Assembly: GCA_913043155.1 (NCBI GenBank)
Contig: CAJWLY010000011.1
Span: 1 to 20,522, forward strand
DNA length: 20,522 bases
Origin: an uncultured Nitrospinaceae bacterium
Lineage (GTDB): Bacteria; Nitrospinota; Nitrospinia; Nitrospinales; VA-1
Direction of reading: 5' to 3'
Shown here: one piece after another, positions 14,344-20,522 of the stretch
How positions within the stretch are numbered: position 1 is the stretch's first letter
Layout of the letters: the number at the start of each line of letters is the position of its first letter
The notes under the pieces: generated by a model
Told to the model about the DNA's origin: nothing
The model's database searches: none
What the model saw: the letters and a program-made list of their open reading frames with translations, nothing else
Made by a program: the position numbers and the translations under genes

Positions 14344-15030
14344 ATGGATAAAAAGCATCGATCCAAACAGCAGATAGGAGTTTTAGGCGGAACTTTCGAT
14401 CCTGTCCATCAGGGCCACCTTGGCTTGGCCCGGGAGACCCTTGAAAAGTTTGGCTTGGATCGCGTCCTTTTTATGCCTGCTTTCCGGTCCCCACACAAAC
14501 CCCGTACCCCGCCCGCGCCCCCTGCGCATCGTCTGGAGATGTTGCGCCTGGCTCTTCAGAACGACCCTGCCTTGGAGGTATCGACTATCGAAATCCAGAA
14601 GGAGACTCTGTCCTACACTATCGATACGCTCAATTTTATAAAATTACAGTTTCCCGAATGCGAATTGAGCCTGATTCTAGGACGAGACAATTTAACTGAT
14701 TTGGATTCGTGGAAAGATTCCCGAAAAATAATGGAGTGCTGTCATGTTCTGGTGGGATCGCGTCCGGGAGTGGAGGCATCTTCTGTGGAAGAGGCGGTGC
14801 TCGGTCTGTTCGGAGGCGATTCTCCCTACACCCCGGGTGAACCAGAGAACGGTGCACTAGAGTTTCGCCACCGTACGACCGAACGCCGTCTAGTCATCCA
14901 CCAGATCACTCCTCGTGATATTTCATCGAGCATTATTCGAGACCGAATTGCGGGCGGCAAACCGGTTGGAAATTTGTTGCCACCCGAAGTTGAAATATAT
15001 ATTATGGGCAATCACCTTTATCAAGCTTAG
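14344..15030 (+). CDS. nadD: Nicotinate-nucleotide adenylyltransferase
   Basis: NadD adenylates nicotinate mononucleotide to deamido-NAD in the cytoplasm. The 228-residue product has the nucleotidyltransferase start IGVLGGTFDPVHQGHL, including the GGTFDPxHxGH signature with its two histidines, and the late ISSSIIRDRI motif (residues 193-202) that binds ATP. VLFMPAFRSPHKP and LILGRDNLTDLDSW are typical NadD segments. I chose ATG 14344, with AGGG seven bases upstream, over an in-frame GTG at 14314. The conserved strand begins right after a short basic head. It is first in a plus-strand cluster with rsfS 21 nt downstream, a very common pairing. Confidence 0.96.
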   Translation: MDKKHRSKQQIGVLGGTFDPVHQGHLGLARETLEKFGLDRVLFMPAFRSPHKPRTPPAPPAHRLEMLRLALQNDPALEVSTIEIQKETLSYTIDTLNFIKLQFPECELSLILGRDNLTDLDSWKDSRKIMECCHVLVGSRPGVEASSVEEAVLGLFGGDSPYTPGEPENGALEFRHRTTERRLVIHQITPRDISSSIIRDRIAGGKPVGNLLPPEVEIYIMGNHLYQA

Positions 15031-15051
15031 CCTCAACCTTATACGGGGTGG

Positions 15052-15435
15052 ATGAGAGATTCTTTGAGTGGCCTGCAGCGCCAGGTGGTCCAGGCCGCGG
15101 CGGACAAGCAGGCTTTTGACATTTTAGTTCTGGATTTGCGGGAACGCTCGGACCTGACGGATTATTTTGTTATCTGCAGTGGAAATTCGCGGATGCAGGT
15201 GCAGGCGATTGCCGATTCTATTCTGGACAGGGTTTATGAGTCTCACTACACGCTGTCCTCTGTGGAAGGTTATACTGCCGGGAGCTGGATCGTTTTGGAC
15301 TTGATTGACGTTGTGGCGCATATTTTTCAAAAAGATATCCGCATTCAATACGACCTGGAGCGTTTATGGGGCGATGTTCCGGTGATTGAGATGGCCTGTC
15401 AGGAAATCAGCTTGGGTGAAAACTGCCATGAATGA
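15052..15435 (+). CDS. rsfS: Ribosomal silencing factor RsfS
   Basis: The 127-residue RsfS (Iojap/YbeB family) binds L14 of the 50S subunit and blocks subunit joining when nutrients are scarce. Conserved segments are FDILVLDLRERSDLTDYFVI, CSGNSRMQVQAIADSI, SVEGYTAGSWIVLDLIDVVAHIF and YDLERLWGD. Length and order match the family. It follows nadD by 21 nt, and its last codons overlap the start of the DksA-like gene by 8 nt, so the three genes are probably co-transcribed and partly coupled. Confidence 0.96.
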   Translation: MRDSLSGLQRQVVQAAADKQAFDILVLDLRERSDLTDYFVICSGNSRMQVQAIADSILDRVYESHYTLSSVEGYTAGSWIVLDLIDVVAHIFQKDIRIQYDLERLWGDVPVIEMACQEISLGENCHE

Positions 15436-15796
15436 AAAGAAACTCGCTTCATTTAGGTTGAAGCTGAACGCAATACGCGCCGATCTCATCGGCGATGTGG
15501 GTGGAAATTTCCAGTCCAGCCAGAAGGATTTAAACGAGCACATGGCCGACCTCGTCGATGAAGCCGCGCAGTCCTATTCCCGGCAACTGATGTTGAGCCT
15601 GGGGGAGCAGGAGCTGAAAAGGTTGCAGTTGGTGGAGAGCGCGCTCGAGAAAATGGACCAGGGCCAGTACGGCCATTGTTCCGAGTGCAAAAACCTCATT
15701 CCAGTAGCCAGATTGGAAGTGGTTCCGTTTACGGAACATTGCGTCGAGTGTCTCCACTCTATCGAGGAGAAAGGACAGCCGGACCAACACCGGTAG
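15428..15796 (+). CDS. DksA/TraR-type C4 zinc-finger protein
   Basis: The 122-residue product has an N-terminal coiled-coil-like helical hairpin (SSQKDLNEHMADLVDEAAQS and SLGEQELKRLQLVESALEKM) followed by the diagnostic GQYGHCSECKNLIPVARLEV zinc finger with Cys84, Cys87, Cys105 and Cys108 (CxxC-x17-CxxC). Family members reach into the RNA polymerase secondary channel and tune transcription together with ppGpp, or act as redox or stress sensors. The coiled-coil tip lacks an obvious DxxDxA motif, so it is probably a DksA paralogue (YocK/DksA2-like). The start at ATG 15428 overlaps rsfS by 8 nt. An in-frame start 42 nt upstream would lie entirely inside rsfS. Confidence 0.88.
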   Translation: MNEKKLASFRLKLNAIRADLIGDVGGNFQSSQKDLNEHMADLVDEAAQSYSRQLMLSLGEQELKRLQLVESALEKMDQGQYGHCSECKNLIPVARLEVVPFTEHCVECLHSIEEKGQPDQHR

Positions 15797-15874
15797 GCCC
15801 GGTTGTGTGCCGGGTTTGCGCTTTACTTCTGTTCTGGATCAAAGAGCGCAATCATCCATTACGGGGAATCGAAG

Positions 15875-17200
15875 GTGCCGTTTAAATCCATCGTCGTCTT
15901 TCTTTTTTTTACTCTCCTGTTAGTCTACTTCGCCTTCCTGAATCCGAACGAGGTAGATATCCATCTCACGCAGGTTCATTCCTTGCGCCTTCCAATGATC
16001 GCGTTGTTTTTCGGGTGCGTATTATTGGGCATCCTGTTCGCCGGTTTTTTGAACTGGACCCTCTCAATAAAAACATCTTTTGCAAATATAAAAGAGGTTC
16101 GACGGTACCGTCACCAGGAAAAAATCAATCAGCGTGCCGCCAAATTTTTTGAAAGGGCGGAAAATCTGACGGTCGGCGGAAGCGTTTCCAAGGCGGTCCC
16201 CATTTATGAAAAAATCCTGAAACGTTCTCCCAATCATTTGGGAGCGCTCAATCGACTGGGGAACATTTTGCGGGAGGATGGAAACCCGCAACGCGCCTTG
16301 GAGCTTCATTTAAGAGCTGTTGAAATAGTTCCCGATAACCTTGAGGTTCTCTACAGCCTGGCTGATGATTACGCCGCCATGGCGATGAACGTTGCGGAAA
16401 TGGAGACCCTGGAGAAGATCCTGAAACTTGACCAGAATTCTCCCCGGCCTCTTTACCGCTTGCGGGCGACTCACTTGAAAACCGGGGACTGGGCTTTGGT
16501 GGGAGATGTTCAAAAAAAATTAATCTCTCGAATAGAGGACACAGAAGAAAAGGAAAAAGAAAAAAAGCTTCTTGGCCAGTATATCTGCAATAACGGGATG
16601 CGTTACTTCAGCAACGACAATCTCGAGGCGGCGGCTCCGGAGTTCAAACGGGCGATTCGGGAAGATGCCCAGTGCCTGTCGGCCTATATCGTGCTGGGTG
16701 ATATCTACGTGAAAACGGAAAACAAAAAAGCGGCCTTAAAAACATGGAAATCAGGTTACGAAAATACCCGGTCTCCGGTATGTCTTGTGCGGATGGAAAA
16801 GCTACAACTAGAGTCGAATCAGGCGGAAGAGATGATCAGGTTTTATGAGGAAGCGATTCGAGCGTCGCAGAATTCCTACCGGGAAACACTGTGCCTGTTG
16901 TTGGGTGCCCTGTGTCTGGAACAGGACAACACCGAGGAGGCGATTCGAACCATTGAAGATAACTCAGGTTCAGAGAAGTCCCTTCTCCACTCCCTCCTTT
17001 TAGCCGAAGCCTATCGGAAACAGCGGAACGAAAAGCATTCCCAGGAAGCATTGCAGCTCGCATCCAATCAGGTGCGGAATGCCATTTTGAAATTCGAATG
17101 TGACCAGTGCGGCGGGACCCTTGCCGAATGGGCGGTAAATTGTCCGAGCTGCGGAGCTTTTGGGGGAGTCACCTGTCGGTCCGGTATTCGGGTCAGATAA
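15875..17200 (+). CDS. LapA-LapB-like fusion: membrane anchor, TPRs and rubredoxin-type zinc ribbon
   Basis: The 441-residue product combines two modules. Residues 1 to about 85 resemble LapA (YciS, DUF1049): TM1 at about 5-22, the FLNPNEVDIHL segment, TM2 at about 38-60, and a basic stretch. The rest resembles LapB (YciM): TPR repeats (AKFFERAENLTVGGSVSKAV, YEKILKRSPNHLGALNRLGN, IVLGDIYVKTENKKAALKTW) and a C-terminal rubredoxin-like zinc ribbon, FECDQCGG with NCPSCGAF (Cys409, 412, 423, 426). In E. coli LapA and LapB are separate neighbours that act with FtsH on LpxC turnover and LPS assembly, so the same envelope role is inferred. The start is GTG 15875 with GGGGA seven bases upstream. An upstream TTG at 15803 lacks support. 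It is last in the nadD cluster. Confidence 0.85.
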   Translation: MPFKSIVVFLFFTLLLVYFAFLNPNEVDIHLTQVHSLRLPMIALFFGCVLLGILFAGFLNWTLSIKTSFANIKEVRRYRHQEKINQRAAKFFERAENLTVGGSVSKAVPIYEKILKRSPNHLGALNRLGNILREDGNPQRALELHLRAVEIVPDNLEVLYSLADDYAAMAMNVAEMETLEKILKLDQNSPRPLYRLRATHLKTGDWALVGDVQKKLISRIEDTEEKEKEKKLLGQYICNNGMRYFSNDNLEAAAPEFKRAIREDAQCLSAYIVLGDIYVKTENKKAALKTWKSGYENTRSPVCLVRMEKLQLESNQAEEMIRFYEEAIRASQNSYRETLCLLLGALCLEQDNTEEAIRTIEDNSGSEKSLLHSLLLAEAYRKQRNEKHSQEALQLASNQVRNAILKFECDQCGGTLAEWAVNCPSCGAFGGVTCRSGIRVR

Positions 17201-17242
17201 AAACAGCGTCGTTACTTAGTTGGTTGCCGGGACGTCTTCGGA

Positions 17243-17267
17243 GGGAACGGGTTTCACCCTTCTTCCC
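17243..17267 (+). terminator. Hairpin after the lapAB-like gene, no T-run
   Basis: GGGAA and TTCCC enclose GGGT-TTC-ACCC, giving an interrupted stem 42 nt after the stop codon, in the short space between two convergent genes. No T-run follows, so it is only terminator-like and could serve either strand. Confidence 0.3.
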
Positions 17268-17300
17268 CAAATTATAGGAAGCAGATAAGACTCCCTACGG

Positions 17301-18653
17301 TTAATGATCGGCATTTTCGGGTTTTAAATTTCTTCTTCGGTCTCGCTTTGCCCGTGTCTTGTCCTTTTGAAATTTTCTCCATCCTGCTACGTTGGATTTT
17401 TCTGGAATCTCGGGCTCATCAGTTTCTTCATCTTCCCAGGAAAGCGCCGGTCGTGGGGTTGGGCGCGTGAATTTGGAAGACAGTTTCGGGAAATACTTTT
17501 TCCCCATTTCAAATTCTTTGGCTGTGAGGTCCAACTCCATTTCGCATAAATCTTTTGCCACTTTAGGGAGTCGGCCAGAAAACAGGCCTTCGCCGCGCAG
17601 GCGTATTTCCTTGCCATTGACCAGCCCTGATCGCCATACATCGGGTATTCGTGGAAACCCGTAGAGCGCCCCCGCCCAGGCTCCGATTAGAACTCCCGTC
17701 TTGTTCGCTTCCTTTCCCATGTTGAGCCCGAGCGTCAAAGCCGAATTGAATCCCCTACCCTCACGCAAAACCAGAACCAGGGCCAGCGGAAATAAAGTTA
17801 AAACATATCCCTGGGTCGGATATGCTATTTTTAATTTAAGACGATCCGATGCGTTTTGGACAATCCAGCCCAGCACGTCTTCAAGCTTCAAATCCCAGCG
17901 TTCGCGAAGGCCGCGCAAAGTTTTTTCCAGCGCACCACGTTCGGGTTCTGGTGTTTCTTCCCACAGATCAGGAGCGGTTTCCTTGAATCGGGCTTCGACC
18001 TTCCTGCAAAACTCCTCGGCATCGGACACCACCTGTTTCGCGTCATTCCCGGTTAGAGGCACGTCCTGTTCCCCGGGTTCAATCAGTAGAAGCTGGGAGG
18101 CCAGGTAACCGGCAAGCGCAACGCCTGTGACCTCAGATAAATTACGGCTCATCAGCAACCCGGTTTCCACGCCCAACCGGAGTGCCGTGTCCATCCGGTT
18201 TCGGTGAAGTAGTCCTACAGGGATTCCCATCACCGAGAACACAGCGTTGGACTCGCGGTGCTCCGCGGTTCCCCCTGACGGGTGCTCAGGCAGAGAACTA
18301 ACCGCTTTTCCGAACCCGGCCTCCGGGTGTCGGTAGGCCCCAAAATAATGTTCAGGTCCTCGGGTGCTCAATTGAACGAGGAGTTCGGAAATCTCCTGCG
18401 CCCCGCCTTTTTTATTTTTGAGCAGGCAATCGCCTGCGGCCAACGCACTTTGAGTTTGAGCTCCGTACAGCCCCGGCATCTTGAACCGTTTAATGCCCTT
18501 GCCGAGAAATGGACGCACATCCTTGAAGCCGTCCATCGTCCCGAACATCTGTCGCACGGTTGCGGCCTTGAGGCCTTTTATGGCCAGGCCCATGGCATCC
18601 CCGACGGCCATGCCATACCAGCTTCCTACGATCTTTTCCTTAAGCGTGCTCAT
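17301..18653 (-). CDS. Degenerate ADP-ribosylglycohydrolase-fold protein
   Basis: The 450-residue product has the all-helical ADP-ribosylglycohydrolase (DraG/ARH) plan. The N-terminus KIVGSWYGMAVGDAMGLAIKG matches the family's GxxxGDAxG start. However, the first metal-binding motif, normally TDDT, reads YGAQTQSALA (residues 63-72), and the second, normally GxDxDT, reads GKEANKTG (313-320). The aspartates that hold the two Mg ions are gone, so it is probably not an active hydrolase; it might bind ADP-ribose or a partner instead. A long C-terminal tail is first acidic (WEDEETDEPEIPEK) and then strongly basic (KDKTRAKRDRRR), suggesting a binding function. The frame is intact throughout, which argues against a pseudogene. 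It lies 31 nt downstream of the MBL-fold gene and is probably co-transcribed with it. Confidence 0.8.
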   Translation of the reverse strand: MSTLKEKIVGSWYGMAVGDAMGLAIKGLKAATVRQMFGTMDGFKDVRPFLGKGIKRFKMPGLYGAQTQSALAAGDCLLKNKKGGAQEISELLVQLSTRGPEHYFGAYRHPEAGFGKAVSSLPEHPSGGTAEHRESNAVFSVMGIPVGLLHRNRMDTALRLGVETGLLMSRNLSEVTGVALAGYLASQLLLIEPGEQDVPLTGNDAKQVVSDAEEFCRKVEARFKETAPDLWEETPEPERGALEKTLRGLRERWDLKLEDVLGWIVQNASDRLKLKIAYPTQGYVLTLFPLALVLVLREGRGFNSALTLGLNMGKEANKTGVLIGAWAGALYGFPRIPDVWRSGLVNGKEIRLRGEGLFSGRLPKVAKDLCEMELDLTAKEFEMGKKYFPKLSSKFTRPTPRPALSWEDEETDEPEIPEKSNVAGWRKFQKDKTRAKRDRRRNLKPENADH

Positions 18654-18684
18654 AAGCCGGTTGTGCCCCGTGCATCAGACGGCG

Positions 18685-19452
18685 TCAAACCTCCATCAGT
18701 TCCGTCGCCCGGTCCTGCCGGGCTAAAACCATTTGAGGAGCGTGGCTCCCCATGGCTTGAAGCGCCGTAATGTAGGCGATTTCAGGATGGTTGTTGGTTT
18801 GGCTCAAATGCATCAGCACCACCTGCTTCAACCTGTCGTGGCTTACCGTTGCTAGAAGGTTCCCGCACGCTTCGTTGGACAGATGTCCGAGCTCACTTTT
18901 GATCCGTTGCTTCACCAACCAGGGATAAGGCCCCACGTCCAACATCTCAACATCGTGGTTGGATTCCACAAGTAATACGTGGGCATTTTTTAATTTTTCT
19001 CTTGCCGTCGAGGTGACCGTTCCCATATCGGTTGCGTGTCCCAGTTTCCGGTTTTTGCAACGGACTACATAGGCCACAGACTCCCGGGCATCGTGCGACG
19101 TGGCATAAGGCTCAAGCGCGAGGCCATCCACCCGTACCGGTTCTCCCGCGCGGATCAATTGGCATTGCGCAGTACGGCCCAGGGACTTTTCCCCTGCCCG
19201 CACCGTTCCTTCCGTGGCATAGAGTGGGATACCGTATCTGCGGACAAGAGGCCCGACCCCGCTCACGTGATCCGAATGTTCGTGGGTTAAAAACACCGCG
19301 TCCAGTTCATCGGCCTTTCGACCGATGGATGCCAACCGCCGCTCCAGTTCCCGGACACTCAAACCCGAATCGATGAGCACCTTCGCCCTGTCGGATTCCA
19401 GGTAGATGCAGTTTCCTTTGCTGCCGCTCGATAAAACAGAAAATTTAAAAAT
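18685..19452 (-). CDS. YycJ/WalJ-type MBL-fold metallohydrolase, probable AUU start
   Basis: A 255-residue metallo-beta-lactamase-fold protein, probably a phosphodiesterase or exonuclease of the YycJ/WalJ type. Metal ligands are visible in THEHSDHVSG (His57, His59, Asp61, His62), ATSHDARE, GHATDMGTV, VESNHD and LMHLSQTNN. The first usable ordinary start (GTG 19380) would delete the first strand and the family's SSGSKGN loop. These are encoded in frame directly upstream (FKFSVLSSGSKGNCIYLES), but no ATG, GTG or TTG occurs before the stop codon at 19491-19493. ATT at 19450-19452, with AGGTG five bases upstream, fits best. The other possibilities are a sequencing indel or truncation. A downstream-only start is possible but structurally poor. 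The next gene follows after 31 nt. Confidence 0.82.
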   Translation of the reverse strand: MFKFSVLSSGSKGNCIYLESDRAKVLIDSGLSVRELERRLASIGRKADELDAVFLTHEHSDHVSGVGPLVRRYGIPLYATEGTVRAGEKSLGRTAQCQLIRAGEPVRVDGLALEPYATSHDARESVAYVVRCKNRKLGHATDMGTVTSTAREKLKNAHVLLVESNHDVEMLDVGPYPWLVKQRIKSELGHLSNEACGNLLATVSHDRLKQVVLMHLSQTNNHPEIAYITALQAMGSHAPQMVLARQDRATELMEV

Positions 19453-19836
19453 AGGATCACCTTTCTGAGGTCCTTCGCCGTGGAGTCATTCTGGACAAAG
19501 CGAAAGATCACCGGATTATGTAAGGGCCCCGTTAAAAGACTCGTCAGTTCTCGATTTGGGCTTTCTGCAGTGTTCCGCTGTAATCGACGTACACCACTTT
19601 CCATTCTGTAAAAATTTCCAGGGAAGGAAATTTAGGGGGAAGGTGGTTCCCCCCCCGCAGTCGCCCTAGCCAACGTGAAGGCACGCTACCCCGTGGATGA
19701 CGGGTGACTAAAATAAGACCACCTGCTTCACCCCTCAAGATACCACAGAGCCCTATGTTTTTAAATGTTTTTGGGCGTTGTTGGTTGGGACTGCTGCGGG
19801 ACTCGAAGGCTCACTTTGTTGCTCACAAACGGAGCC
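19453..19836. other. 384-bp gap with a possible gene fragment
   Basis: No complete gene is evident between the MBL-fold gene and aroB. On the minus strand a frame ending at 19544 (up to 64 residues) finishes with the protein-like EWKVVYVDYSGTLQKAQIEN. Its upstream half, near a run of eight C at 19649-19656, does not look coding. This could be the 3' remnant of a decayed gene or a small gene interrupted at the homopolymer. The right end holds a hairpin at the aroB stop. I see no tRNA or other RNA gene. Confidence 0.4.
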
Positions 19837-19838
19837 TT
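19806..19838. terminator. Long hairpin at the aroB stop codon
   Basis: AAGGCTC pairs with GAGCCTT, and inside it TTTGT pairs with ACAAA around TGCTC, giving 12 base pairs with one internal loop. It begins within the aroB stop codon. The T-rich tail (ATTTTGTCTTTT) lies on the plus-strand side, so as a classical terminator it would stop antisense transcripts. For aroB it may be a 3'-protective or Rho-assisted structure. Confidence 0.5.
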
Positions 19839-20522
19839 ATTTTGTCTTTTCTAGAACGGTTTTGACCGGAGCCTCGGGAACGTCGTCCACGATCTCGATG
19901 GTACCGATGTCTTTCACCAGGACGAAACGAAGTTGGCCGTGTTCGGTTTTTTTGTCGTGGTACATCGATTGGATGACGTCACTCGGCTTCAAACCAGGCG
20001 ACTCTGTGGGCAGCCCGAATTTTTCCAGCAGGGCGATGATTCTTTTGGAGACTTCGCTGGAGCACTTTCCGGTTTCTTCCGACAGCCGGGCCGCCTGCAC
20101 CATGCCAATGGCGACCGCCTCTCCGTGAAGCAGGCCGGTATATCCGGTCAGGGCCTCAATTGCATGGCCAAAGGTGTGGCCGAAGTTTAGAACCATGCGG
20201 TAACGGCTTTCACGCTCGTCCGTCTCAACGACCTCGGCCTTGATGGCACAGGAGGTTTCAATGATGTACTCGAGGCAGTCGTTGTCCAGAGACAGGATGC
20301 GTGTGGCGTTCGTTTCAAGAAAAGCGAACAGCTTAGCGTCGGCGATGACGCCGTATTTGACCACCTCGGCGAGCCCGGCCCGAAACTCGTTCGGCGGCAG
20401 GGTGTGCAGGGTCTCGAGGTCGACGACCACCAGTCGGGGTTGGTAGAATGCGCCAATCATGTTTTTGCCGTGAGGATGGTTCACGGCGGTTTTTCCCCCG
20501 ACACTGCTGTCCACCTGGGAGA
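19837..20522 (-). CDS. aroB: 3-Dehydroquinate synthase, 5'-truncated by window edge
   Basis: AroB converts DAHP to 3-dehydroquinate, the second step of the shikimate pathway, using NAD and a divalent metal. The frame is open through the right edge, so the N-terminal NAD-binding half is missing. About 228 residues are visible, beginning SQVDSSVGGKTAVNHPHGKN, the conserved substrate loop. FRAGLAEVVKYGVI, ERESRYRMVLNFGHTFGHAI and LLHGEAVAIGM carry the metal-binding Glu and His residues and are all intact. The GTG at 20514 is an internal Val codon, not the start. It ends in VLEKTK with a TAA overlapped by a hairpin. Confidence 0.96.
   Translation of the reverse strand, partial: SQVDSSVGGKTAVNHPHGKNMIGAFYQPRLVVVDLETLHTLPPNEFRAGLAEVVKYGVIADAKLFAFLETNATRILSLDNDCLEYIIETSCAIKAEVVETDERESRYRMVLNFGHTFGHAIEALTGYTGLLHGEAVAIGMVQAARLSEETGKCSSEVSKRIIALLEKFGLPTESPGLKPSDVIQSMYHDKKTEHGQLRFVLVKDIGTIEIVDDVPEAPVKTVLEKTK

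Noticed and set aside
19740..19838. tRNA-like T-arm words near CCTTCGAGTCCC on the minus strand
   Set aside because: The flanking bases do not pair as a T-stem, and no anticodon or acceptor stem can be built around them.

Overview
The window looks like a chromosomal housekeeping segment from a Gram-negative bacterium of moderate GC content. Outer-membrane biogenesis genes (an LptE-like lipoprotein and a LapA/LapB-type protein), a type IV prepilin and full-length FtsK support a diderm cell. The mixture is compatible with a deep-branching marine lineage such as Nitrospinota or a relative of the former Deltaproteobacteria. That taxonomic guess is inference, because no rRNA marker is present. Both edge genes (leuS on the left, aroB on the right) are cut by the window. 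I see no insertion sequence, CRISPR array, tRNA or rRNA.

Layout. Positions 1-3437 (+) hold a tightly packed leuS-lptE-holA block in which neighbouring genes abut or overlap. Convergent to it is rpsT (-, S20) with a UUG start and a good sigma70-type promoter. From about 3977 to 6200 (-) lie a small TPR lipoprotein, an unidentified ORF, an MTAP/PNP-family nucleoside phosphorylase and a gamma-carbonic-anhydrase-like protein. A roughly 420-bp poorly explained spacer follows. Positions 6619-12377 (-) read nadB > ftsK > SGNH-like protein > PlsC-like acyltransferase. The nadB promoter is placed so close to the AUG that the transcript would be nearly leaderless. Positions 12584-14011 (-) hold two tandem paralogous small membrane proteins of unknown function, each with its own Shine-Dalgarno and its own terminator, and a type IV prepilin. 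Positions 14344-17200 (+) form the cluster nadD-rsfS-dksA/traR-like-lapAB-like. From 17301 to the right edge (-) are a degenerate ADP-ribosylglycohydrolase homologue, a YycJ/WalJ-type metallo-beta-lactamase-fold protein whose N-terminus requires a rare AUU start, a 384-bp gap, and the 3' part of aroB.

Functional links. Two NAD genes (nadB, nadD) lie on opposite strands about 2 kb apart. LptE, LapAB and the PlsC-like enzyme all touch envelope lipid or LPS homeostasis. RsfS, S20, LeuRS and the DksA-like protein concern translation and its regulation. HolA, FtsK and aroB are general housekeeping.

The most notable observations are: (1) an apparent LapA-LapB fusion in one polypeptide; (2) an ADP-ribosylglycohydrolase-fold protein that has lost its metal-binding aspartates; (3) the tandem pair of roughly 75-residue, two-helix membrane proteins; (4) an AUU-initiated MBL-fold gene; (5) a nucleoside phosphorylase with Asn and Ala where MTAP has its adenine-recognising aspartates; (6) a possible leaderless nadB mRNA. 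I did not find a clear new defence or mobile system. The tandem membrane-protein locus is the best candidate for undescribed biology.
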